Assembly (NCBI GenBank): GCA_947652605.1
Contig: OX393577.1
Coordinates: 21,703,466-21,767,465 of the forward strand
DNA length: 64,000 nt
Direction of reading: 5' to 3'
Source of the DNA: Elmis aenea
Lineage: Eukaryota > Arthropoda > Insecta > Coleoptera > Elmidae
Part shown: one piece after another, positions 31,363-43,172 of the stretch
Layout: each line of letters begins with the position of its first letter
How positions within the stretch are numbered: position 1 is the stretch's first letter
Made by a program: the position numbers and the translations under genes
The notes under the pieces: model-generated
Databases searched by the model: none
What the model was told of the DNA's origin: nothing
Seen by the model: only the letters and a program-made list of their open reading frames with translations

Positions 31363-32899
31363 TACAGGGTGCCCATTTTTCTAACCTGTTGTATGGGTAA
31401 CTCCGTTAATATTAGAGATACAAAAACGTTTAAATTAGCAAATTGTGCAGAATTTAAGGGGAAAACTGATGCCATTTTCAAATTTGACCTACGTCATCAA
31501 CTTTTTGAAATATTTTGAAAAAACTGAAAAAGGTCGATTTTTTCAAACAAATTCCGTAACCATATGAGTTAGAACGAAAATAAAAATTGGTCTTAATAGA
31601 TGTTTTTACGTAGATTTTAAATATGTTAACGAAATTTCCATAGCACTCTCGATTTCCGAGTTATAGCACAAACTTGCATTTTTTTAAATGGAAGTCATAG
31701 TTGGCTATGGTCTTGTTAAAAAAGTTATTTTTTTCTCGTTTCAATGATATAAGGGTTGTTATGCTTTACTTTTGTAGTTTTTCTTTAAATAAGCAAAAAT
31801 CATTTTATATGTTCACTGCCTACTAATAGATGGGAGTTATCCCGTGTTGATGTTCTTTTTTTTTCGATGTGACATTTAAGAGTTGTCTCTTATCGTTAGT
31901 GTAGCAGTTATTAGCCAGTTACAAATTTTAAAAACAAAACCTCAGAGTTTGTCAAATAACATTTATTGTTTGTTATACGTATAAATCTCTCTCTCGTGTT
32001 GATCAAAATTTTTGATTGACTTTATTTTAAATTTCAAAAACAATGTTTTTTAATGAAGAAAGAAACGGCATGCTTTTTTATTACTAGGCTTGTAATAGAA
32101 ATAGTAGAAATTCAAGTGAAATGTATTTGCAAAGATTTATGGAAAGGAGGCAACCAAGAAAGAAATTATTTTCGTTATTAGAAACCAATTTAAAAAAATA
32201 CGAGTCATTTACAAAATCCAAAGGTTTGAAAATTAAATTTAAGCAAGAAGATGAAGAGAGAGTCCAGGAATACGTAAATAATTATAAACCAACATCATCT
32301 ACCCGGGAGTTGTCCCTTAAATGTGGTGTCAACTGAAAACGCTGTAACTGGCTAATATTTGCTACACTAACGATAAGGGACAACTCTTAAATGTCACATC
32401 GAAAAAAAAAGAACATCAACACAGGATAACACCCATCTATTAGTAGGCAGTGAACATGTAAAATGATTTTTGCTTATTTAATGAAAAACTACAAAAGTAA
32501 AGCATAACAACCCTTATATCATTGAAACGAGAAAAAAATAACCTTTTTAATAAGACCATATGACTTCCATTTAAAAAAATGCAAGTTTGTGCTATAACTC
32601 GGAAATCGAGAGTGCTATGAATATTTCGTTAACATATTTAAAATCTACGTAAAAACATCTACTAAAACCAATTTTTATTTTCGTTCTAACTCATATGGTT
32701 ACGGAATTATTCAAGTTTGAAAAAATCGACTTTTTCAGTTTTTTCAAAAAATTTCAAAAAGTTGATAACGTAGGTAAAATTTGAAAATGGCATCAGATTT
32801 CCCTTTAAATTCTGCACAATTTGCTAATTTAAACGTTTCTGTATCTCTAATATTAACGTAGTTACCCATACAACAGGTTAGAAAAATGGGCACCCTGTA
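31363..32899. mobile_element. Foldback element, CAGGGTGCCCATTTTTC family, near-complete hairpin
   Basis: The element 31365-32897 (1,533 bp) is flanked by TA. Ends CAGGGTGCCCATTTTTCTAA and its inverse match, and the arms are inverted copies for about 550 bp each, with only scattered differences. CATAGTTGGCTATGG lies at 31696-31710; the right arm has a decayed version. The loop of about 430 bp (about 31920-32345) encodes a transposase N-terminus. Confidence 0.9.
32043..32336 (+). pseudogene. Mariner-related transposase N-terminus in a foldback loop
   Basis: From ATG 32043 the frame reads MFFNEERNGMLFYY, one TAG, ACNRNSRNSSEMYLQRFMER, RQPRKKLFSLLETNLKKYES and EERVQEYVNNYKPTSSTREL, then SLKCGVN and TGA. 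It matches the bipartite N-terminal helix-turn-helix of an arthropod Tc1/mariner-related transposase family (first HTH, YxxRFxxRRxPxxxxFxxLxxxL, then a PxxSxRELxxxxGV second recognition helix). The frame ends where the right foldback arm begins, so the catalytic domain was deleted. It is the clearest link between the TACAGGGTG foldbacks and this superfamily. Confidence 0.8.
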
Positions 32900-33559
32900 T
32901 ACATAAACTGGTACTTTTTTATTAATTTATTTTCATTATTTTTTTAAAGTGCTACGTAAACTAGTATAATCAAATACTTTTAACTAAGTATTGCAAACAA
33001 TGACAGGCATTTATTATTTAAGTGCCTTTAACACATACATGGAATGTAGGTATACATTTTCACACCTTCCAGCTAAAAACAACAACTGTAATAATAGAGC
33101 AAAGAAATGCAAGACATTTAAATAAATCATTTTATATAAAACTTTAAAATTGTTGCAATTATTTAGCAATCTGAACTGCACTTGAAATTGCATTTGAGTT
33201 AACAAGACTTAAAGCGGGTATTAAATACATAACAACAAGTAATTTTTAAGTGTATGGTAGTAGATAATGCGGTTGTTTTAATATACTTAATTGATACATA
33301 CTAAGTATATGGCAGTAATATTTTAAATATGTGAATAATTAATTTGCGCACAATTATATAAATATGAATTAAAATAAGTAATAATAATAATAATAAGAAA
33401 AGAAAAACCAACAGAAAAGCGAGAATATTTAAAATCATGGTGTTATTTTTTTCTTGTACAGGTATTGTATCCTGACTTTACTAGTTTGGTAAATTAAGTT
33501 TGAAAATGTAACTAATTGTTCTCCGGTTAAGTTTTAAGATTTTCAATCATTTTTCGTGC
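32900..33559. other. AT-rich sequence, (AAT)n tract
   Basis: No gene is seen. A short AATAATAATAATAA microsatellite lies near 33383-33397. Confidence 0.5.
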
Positions 33560-33800
33560 GTTTTAACAAAAAAATCCGTAAGCACGAAGCGTAACTGAAC
33601 GCCGTCGACTGCCCCTTCATCTAGAGCCAACATCCCTGGAGTCCTTGTCTTATTCGTGCCACTTGACGTCTATTGTTCAGAAGCGTGTAGCGAACCCAGG
33701 CCGGATCTTCACCCTCAGCTTCGATATAATGATGGGTTTAACCTTAAAGAAGCTCTTCAAATTGAATGCCCTGAGACTTTTCTGTACTGTCGCTTAAATA
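33560..33800. other. GC-richer island, possible exon or regulatory sequence
   Basis: The composition is above background, with AACGCCGTCGACTGCCCC and GAACCCAGGCCGGATC. A 73-codon plus frame (33656-33877) covers it and contains several Cys and Pro residues but no known motif. Unresolved. Confidence 0.25.
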
Positions 33801-35449
33801 AGAATTTTGGATATATATCATATATGTTCGCTACTATGTCTCTCGTTAATATTTTCAAATTTAATTGTTATTTATAAATAAGTAGAGATTTTTCAAAGTT
33901 TAGGCAGTTGGTTGCTTAAATATAATTATGCAAATGTGTAGTTAAAAATAAAATATTTGCGGTTTATTATTAATTTATCTTATAACAGAAAATTAAGTTT
34001 TGGTGCATTTAAAAAATTTTGTTTATGACCTTGAATTTTGAGTTATGAAGTAAACTTATTTTTTTAAATGGAAATCCTAGTAGGTCATAACTTTATACAA
34101 AAGAGCGGTTTTTTATTTTTTTTTAAATAAATAGTTTTATTGAAAATAGGCTGTAAATCAGTTGCTTATGATTAAAAGTTTTTTTTTGTAGAAATACTAA
34201 ACCAATTTCGAGACTCTCGTCCCTCAATCAGTAAGTAATTCAGTCATTTATCAATTGCAGTGCATGACTTTACATGCAAACATATTCTAAAAACGCTAAA
34301 AACTGCAAAAGAATGGGATTTGTGTTGTTAATTACTTTAAAATATCTTTTGCAAAATTAATTTCAGCATGATTTTATGGCTTGCTTGACATTGTTTGTAG
34401 TCGACACAATATAATATTTGTAATATTTTACTCTTGTGACTAATAACAAATAGTGTATTAACTGTTACATTACTACTTACTTTTATCTTAAAATAGTGAG
34501 TCACTGGAAACTTATCAATTTAAATGAAGTTTTTGTCCTTGTGTTAAAGTAATCATTTAACTGTAAAATTTAGTCATTCACAAATAAAAACATCGCTTTT
34601 ACATTGTTTGTTTAGCATAAAAGTTTATATCTTGTTTATTTTACATCACGACGGTAAATAATTAAAAAAAGTGTTTATAATCATAGGACGCTGACTAATA
34701 AAATGTTAATTGAAACTTAAATCTGCAATTGAAATTATCAATTTTATAGAATTTTGGGTAAATTGTAATTGGTATTAAAAATATTTTTTTAAAATATGTA
34801 TAGAGTTTAAGTTAAACATAATTATTGCCAAATAAGCGAAAAGTATTTTTAATGGTTTGAGTAAGTTAAAAATGACTGTAAATTATTTAACATATTTGTA
34901 CAATCTGTACCTACTACATACATCAACTAAATAATTGCACCTTATTAATTATTGATAAAATACATAACGTACAGTAATTTAGAATTTCACCAACAATCAA
35001 CCAATGTAGGTAGTTGCTTACTATTTATCGAAGGATGATATGGCGAATGTTTTTTTTTGCATTTTTTTTTACGTATTTTTTTATATTCGTATTTGCTTTT
35101 GTGTACGACTGCTGTGATAATAATAATTTTTTAAGGATTTTTTATTTACAATTTTATAGCTGTTGGAGAATGTGTTGTCAATGAAACTTTCACATCAAAT
35201 TGTTATGGCATCGTTTAAAAAATAAGTTTTTTTATATTCCTTAAACTTCCTAAAATAAGTGATAAAAAAATGGTCGATTTTTTTAGTCCAGGAGAAAATT
35301 TAACGATTTTATTAAACAGTATTTTATTTGGAATACCAAAATATCATATACCTACATATTATTTGAAATATCAAAGTCACAATTGTAAGTAAACCTCCCG
35401 ATGGTGAAAAATACATATACTCACTTCCTTTTGCCGACTATTAAATAAT
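33801..35449. other. AT-rich sequence with a foldback-family fragment
   Basis: 34010-34150 (GACCTTGAATTTTGAG, ATGAAGTAAACTTAT, TTTTAAATGGAAATCCTAGT) aligns with 21485-21600 of the foldback at 21.2 kb. The rest shows no gene, RNA or repeat end. Confidence 0.5.
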
Positions 35450-35930
35450 CTTTGGTAGAAGACAAACAGGATGCTGAATACAGTATAAAAAAAATGATGG
35501 ACAAATTTGACAAGTCGGATTTAGAGATCAATGTTAAAAAAAATAAAATATATGGTAACTAGACATAGGTAACTACTTGTCAAGACATTAAAACAACGAA
35601 ACGAAGGATACAAATTGTTAATTAATACAAATCTCTTGGTGTAATCCTAACTTCAGATGGAATGGACTCCAAAGACATTTTAAATACACTAGGACAAGGA
35701 ACACAACTTTGTTAAAATATTTATTACAACGAAAAAGAACAATGAAAATAAATTTTTGAAGAAGATTTTATTAATTAACGATCATGGATAAAGTAAGAAA
35801 CGAGAACTTACGGGAAAGAGTAAACACATAAAAAAAAACTGACTGATTTAGCCGAAGAACAATAACTTATTCATCTAAACAAATTGCATGCACATAGAAT
35901 ACCACATTAAACATGGACATGTGTACCATC
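35450..35930 (+). pseudogene. LINE reverse transcriptase and C-terminal remnant
   Basis: The reading VEDKQDAEYSIKKMMDKFDK, then SDLEINVKKNKI, is the region just after the catalytic box of LINE reverse transcriptases (A-E-x-x-L-xxM...F...L-x-I-N-xxKTK). After stops it continues with YKSLGVILTSDGMDSKDIL (KYLGxxxTxDG block) and, near 35785, IMDKVRNENLRERVN (the RNExLRxR tail). Order and spacing fit a single decayed element with an internal deletion. Many stops; dead. Confidence 0.75.
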
Positions 35931-36339
35931 AACAAGAGATTTTGTATGTATTAAGTATTAACTAGGTATCCTTAAAATAAATTGTGACCTTTTAAAATTA
36001 TGAAGAATTATTTAATTAAAATAAATTTGTTACTTAATTTTATGTTGAAAAGTGCACGAATGTCAAAGCACGCCCCATAACTACGCCACTGTCTACCCTA
36101 AGATACGGTTCTGTGGTAATTAATAAATCTTAGATATTTATTATTGCTTGTTGCCAATTATTATTTGCTTAACATGCAGGATTTGCAGGATTTTATTCCT
36201 GCAATGCTATTTGGTACATTCGTTTCCTTTACCAACGTTATAATAAATTTTCCATTTATTTTAGCAAAAAGCATAAATCGTATGAGGCGTTTTATATGGA
36301 AATAAAGCTATTATTAAAGAAAGCAATCAAAATAATCCA
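35931..36339. other. AT-rich sequence, no gene seen
   Basis: Possibly further LINE decay up to about 36110, but not recognisable. Confidence 0.4.
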
Positions 36340-36540
36340 TGAGCCTGGAAAATCAAGTATGTGCCTCCCTACTCACTATAGTAATATCTTGGCAGCATTT
36401 TCTCATTTTCTGCCTTTATCTCATCTTACATTTCTAGCGAGCACCTCTCGTATCGCACACGTTTTATTGCAGCCATTCCTCTTGTCGCGCATTCTGTAAA
36501 GTACCTTCGTCAGCCATCTTGGATCTTCACTTGAGTATAC
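36340..36540. other. Moderately GC-rich island
   Basis: A T/C-rich patch with a 67-codon plus frame (36296-36499). No motif is visible and no repeat partner is in the window. Confidence 0.2.
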
Positions 36541-36997
36541 GCTTTTTATTTCCCTTTCATGGCACCTTTAATAATGCACTCGAATATATGAAACATATCT
36601 CGTGCAAAAAACATGTTCGGAGCTTGTTAAAAAAGTTATATGACACTTTTTTTTGTTAGCGTGCAATTTAGAATTTGATAGGGTAGTAATTGTGACGAAG
36701 TAGTTTATTATTGCATCAGAAAAAGTATGATCGTTATGGTATTTCTTTCAATAAGGCCAAGATGTTGTTAAATTGATTCGGTGTTAGAGTAAAAGATGTT
36801 TGTATGCATTATCATGTGTATATAAATATTGTACAAATTATAATCAGGATAAGATCTAAACTTTTTTTTGCATTATTGTATAACATGTAATTTTTTTGTT
36901 AACACATATTTTTTAGGTAATTTTGAGAAAATTCTTGAAATAATATAGGTAATACTTAAAATGAAATACCTAATAAATATTTCTTACCATTTGAACA

Positions 36998-37631
36998 CGA
37001 GCCGTTGATTTTGAAAGTGACACAAGTCACTTTTACGTTATTTTAGTGTGGGTAAAAATATTTATGCTAACTATAAAAAATATTACTTATATTTGTTATC
37101 TGGGTTACTTATATTTTTCTCAATATACATAATTTCGCACAGACCTTAAAGAACAGCAATTTTTTACTATAAAGTGACTTAACAGACTTTTAAAATTCAT
37201 AGTTTATAACAACTACGGACTTGTATTGATTTTGTCTGATGCGTTTGACTGAAATGTTGTTTGATAAGACATTAATTTTGAAAAATTAATGAGTAAATTA
37301 TATAATATAGTTAAGTAATTTATATAACGTATTTCATATAAAAGTTTATTCAAGACTGATTCATTATCATTAGTAGAAATGATTAAGTCTTCAGACATAT
37401 CACTTTGTTTTAAATGGAGGTGTATAGGTAAGCAAATCCATTATTAAACCGTTTTCAAAGTAAATGTCTGCTATTCTGTTTGATAAATTTTAATAAAATT
37501 TCTATTGTCTGAAAGAATTTGCAAGTATTATGTTTAAATATAAAAATACCATACATTTTTATAATCGTAAACAAATTAAACTCATTATTCGCTAAAAGTA
37601 ACTCATGCCACTTTTAAAATAAACGGCTCGT
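36998..37631 (+). repeat. Dispersed element with ACGAGCCGTT ends, empty-site copy
   Basis: The left end ACGAGCCGTTGATTTTGAAA and, inward from the right, ACGAGCCGTTTATTTTAAAA followed by AGTGRC...AGT-ACTTTTA form an inverted repeat of about 40 bp. AAGTGACTT words recur inside. It is collinear with the disrupted copy at 18535-20360 on the minus strand and lacks both insertions present there. No coding capacity; superfamily unknown. Confidence 0.7.
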
Positions 37632-38119
37632 ATATCTTTTATGTTAAATTCACAATTATTTATTAAAAAGCACACCATAGACTTGTTAAATGGTGTTAGA
37701 TAAAACTTGTTAAAGACATAGAAGTAAGCTTTAGATTGACAAGTATTGTGTTATGAGAATTAAGTTATATCACAAAAATTAAGTAGTTTACTAGGTTCAA
37801 ATTTTCTTTCCTTATTGATAATGAAACTTTCAAAGTTGGGCAGATTAAGGAATATTATTTTTTCATTTACGTAAATATTTTGATGTTTTTCCAAGGGTTA
37901 ACTGTTTGTTGTGCAATAAACGGAAAATAAAATTTAAAAAAATTTAAATTAAAGAAAACAATTAATTATACTGATATATGGAATAAATACATAAGACTTT
38001 TAGACTTAATATCGTTCAAAGTTATATTTTAATGAAACTATGTACCTACTTTAACCTCAGGAGAAATAAGTTTAGTGACAGTTTTTTGTGCAAGCTCCTA
38101 GCCCACTCAAGTGATTCTT
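37632..38119. other. AT-rich sequence, no gene seen
   Basis: Nothing recognisable. Confidence 0.45.
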
Positions 38120-38340
38120 TAGCCACGTATGCCTAGCAATCGCAACGTTTGGGGTTTCTTGTAATAAAACACACGCATTTCTTAAAGTGTGGGGGAGGAG
38201 TTTCTATAAGTTTACTTCCTTTTTGAAAGCGGAAGTGCGAATGCGCGGGTGAATGTGTGTGCGTATGAGAACGACATGTAACATAAGAAGCCATCTTGAA
38301 ACTGTAGGCCCGGTTTGATAGGACCACCAAATAAATGCGG
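38120..38340. other. Low-copy island, possible regulatory sequence
   Basis: A GC-richer patch including GAAAGCGGAAGTGCGAATGC and CCGAATTATGCTGCCCTAAT. The 65-codon minus frame across it is His/Thr/Pro-rich from a short repeat and is not convincing. Confidence 0.25.
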
Positions 38341-38799
38341 CCGAATTATGCTGCCCTAATAAATTATGTTCAAAAACAGACGAAAAAAAAAAACATTGTT
38401 GCTACGCTAAAAAGGGTTAAAAGCACATAATAGGAAATCCTGAGGGTTTACATAATAAAAATTCGTTGAACATTGTTCTTTTATTTAGTTAGTAAGTCTT
38501 TGGCGTTTGGTCGTTTCTTTTTGTACTAATTTGCAAGTGCTCGTTGTAGTAAACGAGTTTAACAGAGTTTGTATCGCGCAGCATCTTAAAGCATTTGTAC
38601 AACTCCGTTATCTCTCAACGATGTATTAACGTACCTACTTCTTCCCAACTGCATTAAAAACTTGATACTTTTTACACTTGGCTGAATATCGTTAATGGAG
38701 TCTTTATATATCCGTGGATGTTGATGTATGGAAATGAGCATAAACGTATGATCCATTTGTGAACCGTAAGACGATATCTGTACAAAATAAAGTAGCATT

Positions 38800-39560
38800 T
38801 AATGCATGTTTATGTATGAGGTGCTTAACGACATGCGGTATGCTCTTTGCGGACTTATTGGCCTAGATATTATAGAGCCGTTACTGTTCGTTCTCTGGGG
38901 AAAACAAAATCGTTATATTTGGTTCATAAAACGCAAATATTCTTTATCAGCATATGCCCGCTACGATTCCGACCGCGGCCATAAAAGACACAGATTGCTT
39001 ACACTCGACATCTCATCCGGCGAAGTCGCCGAGGAGGCGGAATCGTAGTTTTATGATATACGACGAAGCTTTTATCACTTCAAAGGCCGCTTTTTTATGT
39101 GGTTATTTCCTTGAGGCTGCTGCCACTCCCAGAATGGCGACAACGGAAGAAATGCTTCATATCGCACCTAAATTATGTATAAAATATTCGTATGACGACG
39201 GAAACCGCCCAATCCTGTGGCGTGAGTAGGTGTTCGAATGTGAAGTATTGACGATATGAAGAGCGCGTGCGTAGCGCCCTGTACACATAAAACTGAGAGG
39301 CCTGGGAACAACGATGGAACAAGAGCGTGTGTACTTTTATGCTTTTTCTCTCATTTTGCATATCCAGGCCGACGCTATTTTTCATCCGGGTGGAGCCGGA
39401 AAACAGGCGATGCGAGGATGGATCCATTTGAGCAACCCACCCTAGATCGATCGCCTCCTGTGGATGCATATTCCATCTTCTGCTCACGTTTGCACAAAGA
39501 AATCACCTAGCATCGTCTCCATTTATCACAGCATCTTTAAGATTGTACGGGGCGTCACCC
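38800..39560. other. GC-rich island, possible regulatory or exonic region
   Basis: About 750 bp near 45-50% GC, the largest such block in the window. Open frames occur on both strands (for example 38806-39048, 38954-39229 and 39256-39510 plus; 39487-39173 minus), which is what GC-rich non-coding DNA gives; none has a recognisable domain. The block has no repeat partner here. It may be a conserved regulatory region or contain exons of an unrecognised gene. Confidence 0.3.
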
Positions 39561-39759
39561 CACTGCGTGCGAGATCCGCATTCGTAAAAAAGCGACCCTA
39601 CAAATAAATACACTAAACATCGCATGTTAATATGTTCCTTATCCCATCACTTGCATCCACTCATTTAAATTATAAACACAAATTACTCGGATGCGATAAT
39701 ACGTTTTCCTTGAAACTGGAAAGTACTTACGAAGTATTCTCGTTGTGTCTTAATTGAGT

Positions 39760-39960
39760 GGGAAAGTAGGGCAGTGACCCTCGGCCTTGAACCGCCCTCG
39801 ACCGACGCTCCCGGAGGTAATTAAGCGCCGCGGCGCAGCTAATTGAAGCTCCAGCGCTTGCGTCCTGCGCGCTTATTAAAGAAGCGCACTAGGTCATGAG
39901 GGGAATAATGAACGTGAATGGAAGTCGAGGGAAAGTATTTTAAAGAGTGAAATTAGACAG
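39760..39960. promoter_or_regulatory. Candidate enhancer-like cluster with homeodomain-type words
   Basis: GGAGGTAATTAAGCGCC, GCAGCTAATTGAAGC and GCTTATTAAAG occur within about 100 bp in GC-rich context. TAATTA/CTAATTG are core homeodomain sites, and clustering is typical of insect developmental enhancers. This is inference from words only. Confidence 0.25.
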
Positions 39961-40375
39961 ACTTGGGATAGGTCAAGTTGTAACCCCGTCTTGTTTGCAT
40001 TTATTAGCAAGAATTTTTGTTTGGAGTTTTTCAGTCTTTTCATCTCATTTAAGATTTTAACGACTACATTTACATTATTTCCGTTTTGAATCTAATTCCG
40101 CTCAATTGTGCAGAAAGATGAACGTATTGTTAACTTAATCGTATGATAACAAAAACTTAATGTCCTGACGCGTTCTTAAACGTTTCTTTATTAATTACTT
40201 CGTGTACACGAAGGGTTTTCCCTTCATTCTCTTTGTCACATTCCTGGAAATGCTCCAGTGTAAGTGGGCTTAGTGATTCTGGATTTTTCCGAACGAAATT
40301 TCTTTGTAACGTACAAAGTGGAAGATTTTCGCCATTTTTATATTGATTCCGCCTGAATAGTTATCGAGACAGTCC
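39961..40375. other. Low-copy sequence, no gene seen
   Basis: Mixed composition, no frame or repeat end recognised. Confidence 0.4.
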
Positions 40376-40384
40376 CGGATAGAG

Positions 40385-40440
40385 CTGCTATATAAGAAAG
40401 CGTTGGGGGCGGTGTCGGTACCACCCCTGGCAGCTCAGCG
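40385..40440 (+). promoter_or_regulatory. Possible TATA-type core promoter
   Basis: GCTATATAAGAAAGCG has a strong TATA box (TATATAAG, about 40390-40397) followed by a GC-rich stretch, with CAGCTCAGCG about 35-40 bp downstream as a weak initiator candidate. No coding sequence can be attached to it: a hAT element begins at 40761 and the intervening frames show nothing known. Low certainty. Confidence 0.25.
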
Positions 40441-40752
40441 TATCGTATGTGAGTGTGTGATGAGTTTCTTTTGAGGGCGGACAGTTTGACTAACGAAAAG
40501 AATAACGAAAAGAAGAAGTAAAGAAAATTTTCTCCCCCTTCTCGATACAGAGATCGTCTGTGCGAACGTTTTGCGAAGCAATTGCAGATAGACTTATTTT
40601 TCACGCTTTTAAAAACCGCGTTAGCTCCAACACGACTCGTTTTGTAGTTAGTGTGAAGAATAAATGGACAAACTTTTGCAAATTTACATAATAGTTGGAC
40701 TATTCTAGTCACATTTAAATAATGGTTTACGTACAATTATTCTACTTTTAAA

Positions 40753-43172
40753 CATTTTAACAGGGTCGCCGCGTGTAGGTGGGCAGGTTGTGCACCGCAC
40801 AAGGGCGGCTCATCAAGGAGGCGGCAAATTCATGAATAATTTAAGTTTTGCATATTTTGTATTACATTTATTTTCAATTCGTGCCAAAACGCCAGATTGT
40901 TCAAATCATTCGCTTCAGAATTTTAATTAATACAATTTTACGATAGGGGATGGTGCCACACAAATAAAGGTATAAACTACAGGCCTATGGGCCTCTTTAC
41001 GGAGAAAGCCGACAAGTTCAGGGCAAATAAACCCTTCACGAATTTTTTTGGGATTGTCCAAAAATTGTACAATTACTTTTCGGCATCTGCTAAGCGATGG
41101 ACTATATTAAATTCTCACATCCAAAATTTAACTTGAAAACCGTTGTCTAATACTAAATGGAAAAGCCGTATAGAAGCGATACAACCATTGAAAATTAATT
41201 TTCATGAAATTTATCAAGCCCTTTTAGGAATAATTGAAGACACAAGTAAAGACATCGAATCCAGAGCGCAAACTAATAATCTTGTTTTAAAAATCACGTT
41301 GTTTAAATTTCTTTGTTCTATAATTATTATATGGCATGATATTTTAACTAAAATTAATGTCGTCAGTAAAGTCATGCAAAACCCTTCGTTTAATATACAA
41401 ACAGTTTTTGAATACGTTGAGCAGATTACAGAAGAATTAAAAGAATATAGAACAGATCAAAATTTTGAAAATGTTGTAAATTCTGTAAAGAAGATAGCTG
41501 ATATTCTGGACGTAGAACCAATTTTTCCAGATATTCGAAGTAGAAGCAAAAAGAAAATGTTCGATTATGAAGCGAATGATGAACCTAATAAATTTTTTTT
41601 TTTGCAATAATAGACACTACCCTATCATCTCTGACTGAAAGGTTTTCGTTGTTAAAGGAGAGTAATAACATGTTTAAAATCATCCAAAATGTAAATGTAT
41701 TGAAACAATGGAAGGAGGAAGATATTTTAAAACATTGCAAAGATTTACATTTGAAATTAAGCAACGATATAAATCCAAATGATCGAGATATTGGTGGAAT
41801 TGAGCTTTTCTAGGAACTCAAAACTTTGCAATGTTTTATAAAAAAAAGACATATCCCCTCACGATTTGCTGAACAATTTACACGATACGTTTCCGAATAT
41901 TTCAGTTGTTTTAAGAATTTATCAAACATTTGCAGTATCACTGGCATCAGGGAAAAGAAGTTTCTCGAAACTTAAAATAATTAAAAATTATTTACGATCA
42001 ACCACAACCCAAGAACGTTTAACAGATTTGTCTATAATATCTATAGAAAACGATATTATGATGGTTTGGACTTAAGTGAATTAATTAAAACTTTTGTGGC
42101 ATTAAAAGCACGAAGAGTACAAATTTGATTTTGGATATTTCATTTATATGTAAATTATCCTCCTAAACGTTCTTTGGACATTGTTGTCGTTTTTATTAAT
42201 TTAAGCTTTAAAAAACTAATTTTCCCGGAAGCTTCAGATACGGGTAGCGGTTAATAAATACGCAATACAATGGCAGTATTTGGAAACGTTTCTGTTAATT
42301 TATTTTTATAAGTACAGTACAGCGTTGCAACACATGAATAAAAAGGAGCTCTGGAATTTATTTATCTTAATTCCAAATATTGTATCAATTATTGTTCTGG
42401 GTGGTATCAAGAAAGAACAATATTTCGACTCTTATCTATTTGTAAAATATTTTGTTTTATGACTTCAGAAATAACAGGAATGATTTTATTTTATATTTTG
42501 TTACCTAAATAATTTGTATTATATATATTATTTTTTGTGATGTTTGGATACGTTTTTAGTTTCGTATTATCTTGTTGTGTTGAATCAACTTTTATTACTT
42601 AACGACATTTGAAGTTCGCTATAATTTAAACCGTTTCCAATCAAGACAACCGTATTCATTAGTAAGTAGCGTATGTTGATCATTAAATATTTTAAAATGA
42701 TAATAAAATATCGTTTATCGCGATTTTGAAAAAACTTAATAACTTCTTGTAAGTTTTTCTCGGTTTGGTAACATTTGATAATAATATTATTCTCGTCTTT
42801 AGGATAATCCTTATCACTTGACGAGAACAATTTTCAATCAAACAATCTCTAATTTTTATGGTTACATATTTTGGCCAAGTACTCGGATCGCTAACAAAAG
42901 TTTTTGGTTCATTGAATCAGAATCCAAAATTTCTTAAACTGTTAGACTGCAACTTCTAGTGACATTATGGTGTGATTCATTTCATCATTATTTAATATAT
43001 GTGGTTCATCAAACTGATCTTGTTTTACATAGGTTTAATTTTATACTTTACTAATACTAATAACAAAAAAAAAATATTTTTTATTTACATTCAGTGGGGG
43101 AAGGGGGGGGGGCGGTTTTTTAAAAGTCTGCACAAGGGCGGCTCATATGCACGCGGCGGCCCTGCATTTTAA
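40753..43172. mobile_element. hAT element with broken transposase, perfect 8-bp TSD
   Basis: The element 40761-43164 (2,404 bp) starts CAGGGTCGCCGCGTG and, read inward from the right, starts CAGGGCCGCCGCGTG. CATTTTAA flanks it exactly on both sides (40753-40760 and 43165-43172). Next to both ends the 17-mer GCACAAGGGCGGCTCAT recurs in direct, not inverted, orientation (about 40797 and 43131). A run of ten G lies near 43103. It contains one plus-strand transposase pseudogene; 42130-43095 shows no further gene. Confidence 0.9.
41041..42128 (+). pseudogene. hAT transposase (ZMYM1-like), C-terminal two thirds
   Basis: The recognisable reading begins FFGIVQKLYNYFSASAKRWT, part of the RNase H-like core of the ZMYM1/DUF4371-type hAT transposases, then KPLSNTKWKSRIEAIQPL. 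A 468-bp open frame (41143-41610) follows through the helical insertion region. After a frameshift, SVVLRIYQTFAVSLASGKRS and FSKLKIIKNYLRSTTTQERL form the hAT C-terminal dimerisation domain. Another shift leads to LSELIKTFVALKARRVQI and a TGA at 42126. The N-terminal zinc finger and the first catalytic part are missing. Breaks: TGA after HIQNLT, a TAG near 41811, a shift in an A run near 41843, and a shift near 42072. It is non-functional. Confidence 0.85.

Noticed and set aside
38806..39510. Several overlapping open frames on both strands
   Set aside because: Frames overlap in different phases and strands without any domain, as expected for GC-rich non-coding DNA in an AT-rich genome.
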